From the NCBI RefSeq assembly GCF_006575665.1, contig NZ_CP041253.1:3571001-3635000 (forward strand): DNA of 64,000 nucleotides, written 5' to 3'. The position numbers were made by a program, and so were the translations under genes. Position 1 is the first letter of the stretch. Every line of letters begins with the position of its first letter. The notes beneath the pieces were generated by a model, which saw nothing but the letters and a program-made list of their open reading frames with translations, was not told the origin of the DNA and did no database searches. The stretch is from Echinicola soli. GTDB lineage: Bacteria; Bacteroidota; Bacteroidia; Cytophagales; Cyclobacteriaceae. Of this stretch, positions 18,512-26,718 are shown piece after piece.

Positions 18512-19426
18512 ATGTTTTTTTCGAAGAAGAAATTTATTGCTGTTTTGTCCTTCTCTGCCTTACTATCCATAGGAACGTACGCACAGGGTGTATCTGACAG
18601 TGTTTCCCAGGTGGCTACAGATACCACTTATTGGACAAAAGAATTTTCGGCCGGACTTAATTTTAATCAGGGTGCTTTCAGCAGCAACTGGTCTGCCGGT
18701 GGTGTAAACTCCGTAGCGCTGGGTGCCATACTCAAAGGTAAGGCAAATTACCTCAAAGGAAAGTGGAGCTGGGATAACCAAATGGAAATGCTTTATGGTA
18801 TGGTGAAGAATGAAGGTGAAGATGGGAGAAAGTCCAATGATAGAATATTTTTGGATTCTAAAGTCGGATATAGTTTATCGGAACATTGGGGGGCTTATTT
18901 TTCCGCAAACTTCCTTTCGCAGTTTGCCAATGGCTACAATTACGATGAAGATCCCAGGACGTTGATCTCTGGATTTATGTCTCCGGGGTACCTGACCACC
19001 TCGTTGGGTTTCGAATATAAGCCTAATGAGGAATTTGTGTTAAGGATCGGCCCATTTTCTCCCAGATGGACATTTGTGACGGATTTATCCATTGCAGATA
19101 ACATAGAAGAAAATTATGGAGTGCCTGTAGGTGAGAAAGTAAGAACGGAATGGCTGGCACTACAGCTCTATGCCGAGTGGGACAAGGATATCAACGAAAA
19201 CTTCAATATCCTATCAAGGTATCAAATGTACGCCAACTACGAAACATTGTCTTTTAAGAAGATCGATCATCGGTTGGATGTAACCCTTACAGCAAAAATA
19301 ACAGAGATCATTAGCGTGACATTTACAAGCATTAACCTATATGATTATGATCAGGATCCAGGTATTCAATATAGTCAGGGATTGGCACTTGGGTTACTGT
19401 ACAAGGTGAGTAACAAAAAAGAGTAG
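18512..19426 (+). CDS. DUF3078 protein, probable outer-membrane beta-barrel
   Basis: 304 residues. A signal peptide (MFFSKKKFIAVLSFSALLSIGTYAQ) is followed by alternating aromatic-polar strands typical of a small barrel. The family start WTKEFSAGLNFNQGAFSSNW and the C-terminal strand ending LALGLLYKVSNKK fit DUF3078. The biochemical role of this family is unknown; its location is probably the outer membrane. The stop codon is followed after about 100 bases by a strong terminator. Confidence 0.85.
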   Translation: MFFSKKKFIAVLSFSALLSIGTYAQGVSDSVSQVATDTTYWTKEFSAGLNFNQGAFSSNWSAGGVNSVALGAILKGKANYLKGKWSWDNQMEMLYGMVKNEGEDGRKSNDRIFLDSKVGYSLSEHWGAYFSANFLSQFANGYNYDEDPRTLISGFMSPGYLTTSLGFEYKPNEEFVLRIGPFSPRWTFVTDLSIADNIEENYGVPVGEKVRTEWLALQLYAEWDKDINENFNILSRYQMYANYETLSFKKIDHRLDVTLTAKITEIISVTFTSINLYDYDQDPGIQYSQGLALGLLYKVSNKKE

Positions 19427-19452
19427 ACAACATTCCTTTTTAGATAAATATT

Positions 19453-19481
19453 TTGTTTGTTCACGGAATTTATTATTTTTG
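19453..19481 (+). promoter_or_regulatory. candidate promoter in the intergenic region
   Basis: TTG (19453-19455), an 18-base spacer and TATTTTTG (19474-19481) match the Bacteroidota consensus. No plus-strand protein gene follows; the next feature is a terminator about 50 bases on. Confidence 0.4.
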
Positions 19482-19484
19482 TTT

Positions 19485-19556
19485 AACTGTGGTAGTTAAA
19501 TAATAGTTGGTTTAGTTTTCAAAGTAAAGAGCAGGGAATTTTTCCCTGCTTTTTTC
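19485..19556 (+). ncRNA. candidate small RNA of about 70 nt
   Basis: Expected transcript between the promoter at 19453-19481 and the terminator at 19530-19560. A short hairpin (TTTAACT at 19482-19488 with AGTTAAA at 19494-19500) sits at the 5' end and the terminator hairpin at the 3' end, joined by an unpaired A/T-rich linker. It has no open frame of note. It may also be only the 3' end of the DUF3078 message with a chance promoter. Confidence 0.3.
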
Positions 19557-19560
19557 TTTT
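19530..19560 (+). terminator. strong rho-independent terminator
   Basis: AGCAGGGAA (19530-19538) pairs with TTCCCTGCT (19542-19550) around TTT, followed by a T-rich tract. It ends either the DUF3078 message or a small RNA. Confidence 0.8.
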
Positions 19561-19743
19561 TTATTGATTACCGATGGTGATATTTACTATAGGCAAAGGT
19601 CAAATAGTGATTTTTGATTGGAGGAAGGAGGAGTAGGTTAAAGGTTTTTTATCAATCCTAAGAAATTTAAAGTCTATTGATAAACAATAGGAATGACCTA
19701 ATACTGAAACATTTTCGTGCGTTAGGTATTTGCTTGTGGAAAT

Positions 19744-20664
19744 TTAGACTTTTCCATTTTCGGTTTGTTCAAGGCATTTGCAGATAGGGGAGGTCTGTTT
19801 GGCAAAATCATACCCCTCCTGCCACCATCTGCGCATTTGATTGGGGTCAAAGATCAGTGAGTTTTCAGTGAGTTCTTTTGGGGGATAGTAAAAGTTCAAT
19901 TTGACTTTTTTCTGGGAACCTTGGAGCTTACCAATGGTGATATCGTCATTGGAGATTTGATTGAGCATAAAGTCAAAAGTCCTCGTGGTGAGCTCCAGGG
20001 CGTTTTTGACAGGATTTTGGGGCGAAGTGGGTTTGTTTGTTTTGAGGACAATTATGTCTATTTCAGTAGCTCCTCTTCGGATGGATTCTGAAATAGGTAC
20101 CAGATCGGCCATTCCTCCATCAGCATACTCCATATTGTTCTTTTCGACCAGGCTCATAAACGGGACCATATTGGCAGATGCCCAGATCCAGTCACAAAAA
20201 TCGGTGTAATTACATTCTTTAAGAGATTTGTATTCCACCTGGTTAGTGCTGAGGTTGGATACCGTAATGACCACATCGGCACTGTTTGCCTGCATTTTTT
20301 TATAATCCTCTTTACGGATGCTTCTTCCGATGAGTTTGCGCAGGCTGCTGGTGTCACCAAAGGTTTTCTTTTGCTGGATAAACATTTTCATGATCCCCAA
20401 GTGGTTAATGCGGCTCCTGAAAGTCCCGTTCTCTTTTGTGATGATAAAGGGGCAAATGGTGAAAATATCCTTTTGTTTTACGGTGGTATAGACATTTTTG
20501 ATTTTTTCGACATTGTCGATAGATAGATGGGGGATAAGCAGGCTTCCTGTAGAGGTACCCATAAACAAGTCATACTCAAGTTTGCATTCCCTTATTAAAA
20601 ACTCTGCTATACCTCCAGCGTAAGCACCCTTGCTTCCACCACCTGATATTACCAATGCCCTCAT
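19744..20664 (-). CDS. patatin-like phospholipase
   Basis: 306 residues from the ATG at 20662-20664 (MRALVISGGGSKGAYAGG), which places the oxyanion-hole glycine motif GGGSKG at residue 8 as in the family. The open frame runs 24 codons further upstream without conservation. The nucleophile elbow is GTSTG (about residue 38) and the catalytic aspartate is in YADGGMADLVP (about residue 180), so the Ser-Asp dyad is complete. The enzyme should hydrolyse acyl esters of lipids. No signal peptide, so it is probably cytoplasmic or membrane-associated. Neighbours give no pathway clue. Confidence 0.92.
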   Translation of the reverse strand: MRALVISGGGSKGAYAGGIAEFLIRECKLEYDLFMGTSTGSLLIPHLSIDNVEKIKNVYTTVKQKDIFTICPFIITKENGTFRSRINHLGIMKMFIQQKKTFGDTSSLRKLIGRSIRKEDYKKMQANSADVVITVSNLSTNQVEYKSLKECNYTDFCDWIWASANMVPFMSLVEKNNMEYADGGMADLVPISESIRRGATEIDIIVLKTNKPTSPQNPVKNALELTTRTFDFMLNQISNDDITIGKLQGSQKKVKLNFYYPPKELTENSLIFDPNQMRRWWQEGYDFAKQTSPICKCLEQTENGKV

Positions 20665-20783
20665 AGATTCACTATTCCATAAAATTATAAACCGAAATAA
20701 CTTACGCGGGCCATTGGCTATCTGCCAATTTCCCACGCTAGTATAGTTTATAAATTTACTGTTTTGTGGCTAAAAGCCAAATA

Positions 20784-22304
20784 TCAAGATTGATGTTGCT
20801 CCCTGAGGAGGTCATTGATGGTCTTAACAGGATTAAAAGTGCCCAATGGAACCTCAACAAATATGGAGTTCCAGTCAGCCATTGACCCATTCCACAGTCC
20901 TGGGAGCTCTTGCGCTTTTAGGTCTTTCCCGTTTTTGGATTTTTGTGTGATAAATCCCGTTTCTGGATCGCGGTACTTGAGCAGGTCGAATTTATCTCCT
21001 TTATAATCTTTTACACCACATACCAGATCAGTTGGGTTAAAGTGAGAGGAGCTTCTAAAGATCTTTGCCACTTTATTATCGTTCAGGTCAAGTTGTGCTG
21101 TTTCACCAATCTGTAAGGAGAATGATCCATCTTTGTCTTTTACCCAGAAAGGTCCGCCCCCTGGTTCTCCTGTATTTTCCACCATGCCACATACACGCAG
21201 CGGTCTATTGAGTTTGCCCTTAAGGAAGACTGTTTTTTCACTGTCAGATAGGCTGTTGAATTGGGATGAAAGTCTTAATCCCAGCTTGTTTTCCAAAAGT
21301 TCAGCTGCTGTACTGATGGTCTTCTTGCTTGGATTGTCGTCCAATTTTTCAAGCAAGTCAAAAAGCTCCGTTTGGGTTTCCAAAAGGATGGAAGCAATAA
21401 CGATTTTATATTTTTTAGTGGCTTCTTTAAGCCGGTCAGGGACTACATTATCGATGTTTTTAATAAAAATAAGGTCTGCATCGATTTCATTTAAATTTTC
21501 CAACAGTGCACCATGCCCGGCAGGTCTAAATAGGATTTCTCCATTTTCTTCCAAAAATGGTGTGTTATCCATATTGACCGCAATGGTGTCTGTAGAAGGC
21601 TTTTGTTGGGAAAAAGTTACTTCAAAATTCACCTTGAACTGATTATTCAATTTTTCCTTGAGCTGGTTTACATGTTCTTCAAAACGTGCTTGATGTTCTG
21701 GTGATACGGTGAAATGTAGTCTTACGGTGTTGTCTTTACCAAGCCCATACTGCAGGCCTTCAATAAAATGCTCATGGACAGGGGTACGGTTTAGATCATT
21801 ATAAGTGTGAAATTTCAGTAGTCCTTTTGGCAATTTTCCATATCCAAGTCCTTCGTCATTTAGCAGGTAAGAAACAATGGTGGGAAATTCTTCCCTTTCC
21901 AGCAGCTCTTTGATATCCAATCCGTTTTCAGAGAGCATTTCCTCTAGGTCTTTGTAAAAAGCAAATGATTTTAGGTTGGAAATAAAGGTCCTTACGAAAG
22001 GGTTGGCGTCTAAACTCTGATCCTCAGCTTCTAAATATGCGAAGAGGTTTTTGAACATTCGCGTGGCAGCACCACTGGCCGGTACAAATTTCACGATTTC
22101 TTTATTCAAAGTCACGGAGCCATAGTTTTTCTCAAATGCGGAAATCTGCGCATCGGTGATTTCTTCTATCCCATTACCAATGGTTGCTGGCTCATCTATG
22201 GCTAAAAAGGGAAAGCCATTTTTGAAATTGGAAATCTGTTTTTCAATCTTTTTTGGATCCCTCCCTTGTAAGGTGATTTTTTCTTTTACTACTTCCTCAA
22301 TCAT
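20784..22304 (-). CDS. DUF4301 protein with nucleotidyltransferase-like motifs
   Basis: 506 residues, matching in length and start the DUF4301 family of Bacteroidota. Function not established. I see motifs resembling UDP-sugar pyrophosphorylases: PASGAATRMFKNL (residues 75-87) in place of the glycine-rich nucleotide loop, YGKLPKGLLKFH (about 155-166), RPAGHGALLENL (260-271) and IFIKNIDNVVPD (279-290), the last two like the GHG and NxDN elements of UDP-glucose and UDP-GlcNAc pyrophosphorylases. A sugar or sugar-like nucleotidyl transfer is therefore a reasonable inference. No operon partner. An AT dyad (22433-22446) lies about 130 bases upstream. Confidence 0.8.
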   Translation of the reverse strand: MIEEVVKEKITLQGRDPKKIEKQISNFKNGFPFLAIDEPATIGNGIEEITDAQISAFEKNYGSVTLNKEIVKFVPASGAATRMFKNLFAYLEAEDQSLDANPFVRTFISNLKSFAFYKDLEEMLSENGLDIKELLEREEFPTIVSYLLNDEGLGYGKLPKGLLKFHTYNDLNRTPVHEHFIEGLQYGLGKDNTVRLHFTVSPEHQARFEEHVNQLKEKLNNQFKVNFEVTFSQQKPSTDTIAVNMDNTPFLEENGEILFRPAGHGALLENLNEIDADLIFIKNIDNVVPDRLKEATKKYKIVIASILLETQTELFDLLEKLDDNPSKKTISTAAELLENKLGLRLSSQFNSLSDSEKTVFLKGKLNRPLRVCGMVENTGEPGGGPFWVKDKDGSFSLQIGETAQLDLNDNKVAKIFRSSSHFNPTDLVCGVKDYKGDKFDLLKYRDPETGFITQKSKNGKDLKAQELPGLWNGSMADWNSIFVEVPLGTFNPVKTINDLLREQHQS

Positions 22305-22432
22305 GTCTCTATTACTTATAATTAAAAACTATAACTAAAATGGTAATTGTGTCCTAATAATTGGGTTTACGTACTACTATAAAAGCACTTGTTAAATCTC
22401 TTAAACAATTTACTGTGTCAATTTTATATAAA

Positions 22433-22446
22433 AAAATGTATTTTAA
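22433..22446. repeat. third copy of the AT-rich dyad
   Basis: AAAATGTATTTTAA matches the two copies at 2608-2643. It lies about 130 bases upstream of the DUF4301 start on the minus strand. It may be coincidence in AT-rich DNA. Confidence 0.25.
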
Positions 22447-22512
22447 CTAATTTTTTATGCTTTTTGTGATCAAACAGCCTTAAAGTAGATGGGGTAGTTC
22501 CAGGTGGTAATT

Positions 22513-23376
22513 TTAATATTGGTGAAAGGCTTGTGTAACATACTGCAATACTAAAGGTAAAGATTTTCTCCAATAAGTCCAAGTATGTCCTCCATCTCTT
22601 ATTCTGAATTCATGGGGGATTTCATGCTTTCTCATGGCAATATGGACCAAACTATTTCCTTCATAAAGAAAGTCATCATCACCACAGTCAATATACCATC
22701 TGATGGCTTTCTTATCCTCTTCTGGGATTTGTGCAATTAGGGAGAGCGCATTATGATTTTCATAATACGCTTGGAGTTGCTGGTCTGTATAGTTCTTCGT
22801 ATCCATTCTCCTTTTCATTTCATCTAAGGATAATGGGCCTACATAGGCACTTAACGGAGCTGCAGATGAAAATAATTCAGGATGATGTAAAGCGTAAATC
22901 ATGCTTCCTCCGCCTCCCATCGATAGGCCTGCGACGGCGCGATACTGCTTTTCACCCTTAATACGGTATTTCCCTTCTACATGTGGAATAAACTCCTCAA
23001 AAAAGAAGTCTTCATAATTCCAGTCACCATCGATCTGGTTAAAATATCCTCGTCTGCCCGTATCGGCATCAGGCATCACAATGATCATAGGAGTAGCTTT
23101 TCCTTCATGGATGGCTCGGTCGGCAATATGAAGTACTTCTCCAAACTGCACCCATCCAGTCTGATCATCTCCTGCTCCGTGAAGCAGGTATAGCACTGGA
23201 TAGCTTCGTTCAGATGTTTCATAATCAGGAGGGAGGTAGATCGCATATTTTCTTTCACTTCCCAAAATCTCACTTTGCAGCGTGAGCTCATCATATACTT
23301 TTCCGGTTTGGGCATAAGAAAGGGAAGAGGCAAGCAGCGATACCAATCCAATGAATAGACTTAGCATAATTTTCAT
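22513..23376 (-). CDS. secreted esterase D-like alpha/beta hydrolase
   Basis: 287 residues. A signal peptide (MKIMLSLFIGLVSLLASSLSYAQ) precedes an esterase-D fold (PF00756). The nucleophile serine is in AGLSMGGGGS (about residue 171), and the catalytic histidine is in RDGGHTWTYW (about residue 263). The acidic member is probably in the DCGDDDFLY segment. LYLLHGAGDDQTGW near residue 60 forms the oxyanion region. Relatives include feruloyl and acetyl-xylan esterases and S-formylglutathione hydrolases; export suggests a polysaccharide ester. A promoter-like pair lies at 23399-23427. Confidence 0.88.
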   Translation of the reverse strand: MKIMLSLFIGLVSLLASSLSYAQTGKVYDELTLQSEILGSERKYAIYLPPDYETSERSYPVLYLLHGAGDDQTGWVQFGEVLHIADRAIHEGKATPMIIVMPDADTGRRGYFNQIDGDWNYEDFFFEEFIPHVEGKYRIKGEKQYRAVAGLSMGGGGSMIYALHHPELFSSAAPLSAYVGPLSLDEMKRRMDTKNYTDQQLQAYYENHNALSLIAQIPEEDKKAIRWYIDCGDDDFLYEGNSLVHIAMRKHEIPHEFRIRDGGHTWTYWRKSLPLVLQYVTQAFHQY

Positions 23377-23398
23377 GATGGGGTAAATTGGGTTTGGT

Positions 23399-23427
23399 TA
23401 AATATAAGGTTTATCCCGTTTTATCAA
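23399..23427 (-). promoter_or_regulatory. candidate promoter of the secreted esterase
   Basis: On the minus strand TTG (23425-23427), an 18-base spacer and TATATTTA (23399-23406), one base off the -7 consensus. The start codon is 23 bases downstream. Confidence 0.35.
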
Positions 23428-23470
23428 GCGGTTTGGAGGCGAAATTGTTTTAGCTGATCATCTATTGTTT

Positions 23471-24331
23471 TCACAAAAGTGATTTGATGACATCTTTCGC
23501 TTTGTCGAGCTGTCCCCTGAAAACCACCTTTCCTTCTGTATTAAGCACCACGACTGTTGGGTAGACGTACACCCCAAAATCATCCATGACTTTTTGGGTT
23601 CCTTGTAGGACATTGAAATCATAGCCTTTTTTACGGATGGACTCAAAAGCCTGGCCGGGATGGTCACTGTTCATAGGGCGATTAACAGCATAAATAGCGA
23701 TTTCCGGTTGATCACGGTATTGCTCGTGGAGTTGCTGTAGGTCGGGAAATTTCTTCCAGCAGGGGGCACAGCCTATAAACCAAAAATCCAATAGGACAAT
23801 TTTACCTTTAAGGTGTTCATTAATGATTTCTCGTCCCGCTTCATCAGTCACCTTAAATGTAACCGAGGTTTCTTCTGCCACCTGCCCTGAAGTATTGCCA
23901 AATTCTATATAATGAACCCATGTATCGTATATCTTAAGGTTTAACATAAAAGGGAAAAGAAACAGTAAGAAGGTGTAGTGGTAGCGTTTATTGATGTTAC
24001 CCGCAGTGAAAATAGCAGCGGCCAATACTCCCAATACCAAACAGAGAATCGTGGGAAATACTTTCATGGCAAACTTTAAGCTAGGAAGACTGATAAAAGC
24101 AAAAAGAATGACGGCAAAGAGAGAAGCGGAAATCACCCACTTCGAAGGAAAAAGTTTCGAGAGCTTTTGGATGCAAAGTGCGTCAATCAAAAAAATCAAC
24201 GTAAAGCCAAGCAGGGCACCAAATCCCCACAGGGTATAGTCCCTTGACAAGGATAAAATGTGAGCGCTAATAAAAAAAGTGACGATGAATAGGATGACTG
24301 ACAGAAAAATCCTGATAATGGTTGTTTTCAT
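23471..24331 (-). CDS. membrane-anchored thioredoxin-like (TlpA family) protein
   Basis: 286 residues. The first 150 contain about five hydrophobic segments, an unusual multi-helix anchor. The C-terminal 130 residues form a TlpA-type thioredoxin domain with the redox motif FIGCAPCWKKFP (CAPC) and the cis-proline region VYPTVVVLN. It would face the periplasm and reduce or isomerise disulfides, or receive electrons from the membrane part. It follows pxpC on the same strand after 60 bases but has no obvious link to 5-oxoproline use. Confidence 0.85.
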   Translation of the reverse strand: MKTTIIRIFLSVILFIVTFFISAHILSLSRDYTLWGFGALLGFTLIFLIDALCIQKLSKLFPSKWVISASLFAVILFAFISLPSLKFAMKVFPTILCLVLGVLAAAIFTAGNINKRYHYTFLLFLFPFMLNLKIYDTWVHYIEFGNTSGQVAEETSVTFKVTDEAGREIINEHLKGKIVLLDFWFIGCAPCWKKFPDLQQLHEQYRDQPEIAIYAVNRPMNSDHPGQAFESIRKKGYDFNVLQGTQKVMDDFGVYVYPTVVVLNTEGKVVFRGQLDKAKDVIKSLL

Positions 24332-24391
24332 GAATATATAAGGAATAGATGGTTAATGTTATAGAACGTTAGTTGGTTGAGCTAGGTTTAA

Positions 24392-25264
24392 TCACCATTC
24401 GTCGATAAGTTTAAAACTGACTTTATCACCTTGTTTTTTTTGCGATAGGCAAGAGATTGCCTGAGGGGAAAGCTGAAGGACACGAGGATAGCCGCCTGTC
24501 ACTTGGGCATCTCGCATGAGGATCATTAATTGCCCCCCAGGGGTCAATTGGACAGTCCCGGGATAGACGGGTGAGGTAAGGATTTCGCTGAGATTGTTGT
24601 CAACTTTTTCTTCCAGCTGTATGCCCATTCTGTTCTGTTTGGCAGAAAGGTGAAAATCCCTTGTCAAGAGCTGCTCGAAAAGTGCTTCATCCATCTCAGC
24701 TGCTTCAGCCCCTGGGTATACTTCTAACACCTCATCTTCAAACAGCGCATCATCCATGGCTACTTTGGCATGCGCAGCTGGTCGTTCATTTGTAGCGGCT
24801 TGATAGGAGAGCCGCATGCCTTTTTCCAGTTTGTTACTTTTGGTAATTCCCGCATACCAGCTTTTACTGCCCAGGACTTCTTCGGTTTGGAAACCGCCAT
24901 CGATGCCTAGGTAAATCCTACAGCCTTTTTTTGCTGGAGAGAGTTTGAGAAAGTCGTCTGCTGCGATGTCGATGACGTGGTTGATGGGATAGGTGTGGCC
25001 GTTTACCTGAATTTTTATAGGGGCACCGGTGACTATGATGGTTGTGGGATGGAGAAAGCGAAATTCCCCACCGATCATGGTGAGTTCCAAACAAGCATCA
25101 TTTGGAGCGTTTTTGAGTAAGTGATTGGCCAGTAGGAAGGACTGCTCGTCCATGGCTCCAGCCGCAGGAATTCCCCAATGCGCATATCCAAATCTGCCAT
25201 GATCTTGAATGGATCCATAAAATCCCGGTTTGATGACTTCCAAAATTCCCTCAGATTTTTTCAT
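24392..25264 (-). CDS. pxpC: 5-oxoprolinase subunit C (biotin-dependent carboxyltransferase-like)
   Basis: 290 residues, usual for PxpC/KipA. The N-terminal signature VIKPGFYGSIQDHGRFGYAH and the MDEQSFLLANHLL stretch are clear, as is TSPVYPGTVQLTPGGQLMIL further on. With PxpB and PxpA it forms the ATP-dependent prokaryotic 5-oxoprolinase, which converts pyroglutamate to glutamate. The start overlaps the end of pxpB by 14 bases, so translation is coupled. Last of the pxp genes in the operon. Confidence 0.95.
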   Translation of the reverse strand: MKKSEGILEVIKPGFYGSIQDHGRFGYAHWGIPAAGAMDEQSFLLANHLLKNAPNDACLELTMIGGEFRFLHPTTIIVTGAPIKIQVNGHTYPINHVIDIAADDFLKLSPAKKGCRIYLGIDGGFQTEEVLGSKSWYAGITKSNKLEKGMRLSYQAATNERPAAHAKVAMDDALFEDEVLEVYPGAEAAEMDEALFEQLLTRDFHLSAKQNRMGIQLEEKVDNNLSEILTSPVYPGTVQLTPGGQLMILMRDAQVTGGYPRVLQLSPQAISCLSQKKQGDKVSFKLIDEW

Positions 25265-25967
25265 GTTGCAGTTGGTAGTTTCCTTCTTTTATTTCCGAAA
25301 TAATATCTTGATAACTTTCCTCCGTGACTGCCTCAAATTTGATTTTATCACCGGGTTGAGGTTTTAGCGGAGGATCCGATTTGACGTCAAATAATTGAAC
25401 AGGAGTTCTTCCAATCACATTCCATCCTCCAGGGCTGTTCATGGGGTAAATACCCGTTTGTTTTCCGCCGATAGCCACTGCTCCCTTTTCGATCAATGGA
25501 TCAGGCTGCTTTTTTCTGGGTACAAAGAGCTGGTTATCCAGACCACCCAGATACATAAACCCAGGCATAAACCCATAAAAATGTAAGAGATAATTAGGTG
25601 TTTGATGAAGTGTAATGATCTTGTCGGGAGCCATGCCGGTGTGTTTGGCTACTTTCTCTAGATCTTTTCCTGAGTACCAAACGGGGATCATCCATTTTTT
25701 CCTGGTGAAATCTACAGGCGAACCGCCATTTTTTTCAGCAATGTGCTCCAGTTCATTAAGGACATCATTGAGCCGAAAAGGTGATTTAAAGTGAAGACTT
25801 AAGCAATGATATCCCATGCTGACTTCCAGCAACTCATCCTGCCAAATCTTCTGGATATGTGTTTTCATGGACATCATTTCCATCAGCGTGGACTCATCGA
25901 TTGAAGCAGGCCAATACAGTTCCAGTATCATTGGGGAGATATGCTTGTATTTGAATTGATGTGACAT
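25251..25967 (-). CDS. pxpB: 5-oxoprolinase subunit B (KipI-like)
   Basis: 238 residues, the KipI/PxpB length. The cyclophilin-like family pattern is seen in LLHFYGFMPGFMYLGGLD and in KGAVAIGGKQTGIYPMNSPG followed by GWNVIGRTPVQLFD. It is the partner of PxpC in ATP-dependent 5-oxoproline hydrolysis. KipI homologues in Bacillus inhibit a sporulation kinase, but the complete pxpABC set here points to the metabolic role. 40 bases separate it from pxpA, and it overlaps pxpC. Confidence 0.95.
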   Translation of the reverse strand: MSHQFKYKHISPMILELYWPASIDESTLMEMMSMKTHIQKIWQDELLEVSMGYHCLSLHFKSPFRLNDVLNELEHIAEKNGGSPVDFTRKKWMIPVWYSGKDLEKVAKHTGMAPDKIITLHQTPNYLLHFYGFMPGFMYLGGLDNQLFVPRKKQPDPLIEKGAVAIGGKQTGIYPMNSPGGWNVIGRTPVQLFDVKSDPPLKPQPGDKIKFEAVTEESYQDIISEIKEGNYQLQHEKI

Positions 25968-26007
25968 GGATTGGTTCGCTTTAATAGTGGTCGGAATAAT
26001 GTCGTTT

Positions 26008-26718
26008 TTAATTTTTCAAGGCCTTATGAATGGCCTTGGTCAGCGCTAAAGCTCCGGGATTATCTCCATGGACACATACGGTATCAGCTACGATTTGGAG
26101 CGTTTTTCCTGATATGGTCTGCACCTTTCCTGTAACCATTTTTTTTAAGTGCTTGATGGCATCTTCAGGGGCGTGGAGCAGTGCATTGGGTTTGTTTCTG
26201 GAAACAAGGCTCAAGTCATCATTATAGTTTCTGTCTGCAAATACTTCATACCAGACTTCCAGTCCATTTTCTTTGGCTACTTTAGCCATGAAAGATCCGT
26301 AAGGGGCGTAAACGATGGCTTCAGGATAGTGGGTTTTAATAAGAGCGACGAGTAAACTGGCTGTATCCAAATCCTTAGCGGCCAAGTTATACAGGGCACC
26401 ATGGGGCTTGATATGGTGCAGTGTGGCGTCAGTTTGAGAAAGGGCCTCTTGAAAATCCCTTAGCTGTGAAAGAATAGTCTCCAGCAATTGTTCGGCTGGA
26501 ATATCCATGGTTTTTCGTCCAAAATGTTCACGATCTGGAAAGGAGGGATGAGCACCGATTTTTACATGGTGCTTTTGTGCCAATTTGATAGTGTTGGCCA
26601 TCGTTTTTTGATCTCCGGCATGTCCACCACAGGCGATATTGCAACTGGTAATGTAGGGCATCACATCAGCATCGGATGACATTCCTTCCCCGAGATCGCA
26701 ATTGATATCTATCGTCAT
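26008..26718 (-). CDS. pxpA: 5-oxoprolinase subunit A (LamB/YcsF family)
   Basis: 236 residues. Family signatures are intact: DINCDLGEGMSSDADVMPY at the start, SCNIACGGHAGDQKTMANTI, GAHPSFPDREHFGRK and VCVHGDNPGALAL at the end. The family has a deacetylase-like barrel and supplies the hydrolytic part of 5-oxoprolinase. Its ATG overlaps the stop codon of the Nramp-like gene by 4 bases, so all four genes are read as one unit. Confidence 0.95.
   Translation of the reverse strand: MTIDINCDLGEGMSSDADVMPYITSCNIACGGHAGDQKTMANTIKLAQKHHVKIGAHPSFPDREHFGRKTMDIPAEQLLETILSQLRDFQEALSQTDATLHHIKPHGALYNLAAKDLDTASLLVALIKTHYPEAIVYAPYGSFMAKVAKENGLEVWYEVFADRNYNDDLSLVSRNKPNALLHAPEDAIKHLKKMVTGKVQTISGKTLQIVADTVCVHGDNPGALALTKAIHKALKN

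Larger units (their letters stand above)
19427..19743. other. gene-free stretch with a candidate small RNA
   Basis: 317 bases between the convergent DUF3078 and patatin genes. It contains a promoter-like pair (19453-19481) and a strong terminator (19530-19560). Nothing was recognised in 19561-19743. Confidence 0.5.

Noticed and set aside
21133..21642. 169-codon open frame antisense to the DUF4301 gene
   Set aside because: Serine/leucine-rich shadow of a coding gene, no independent features.
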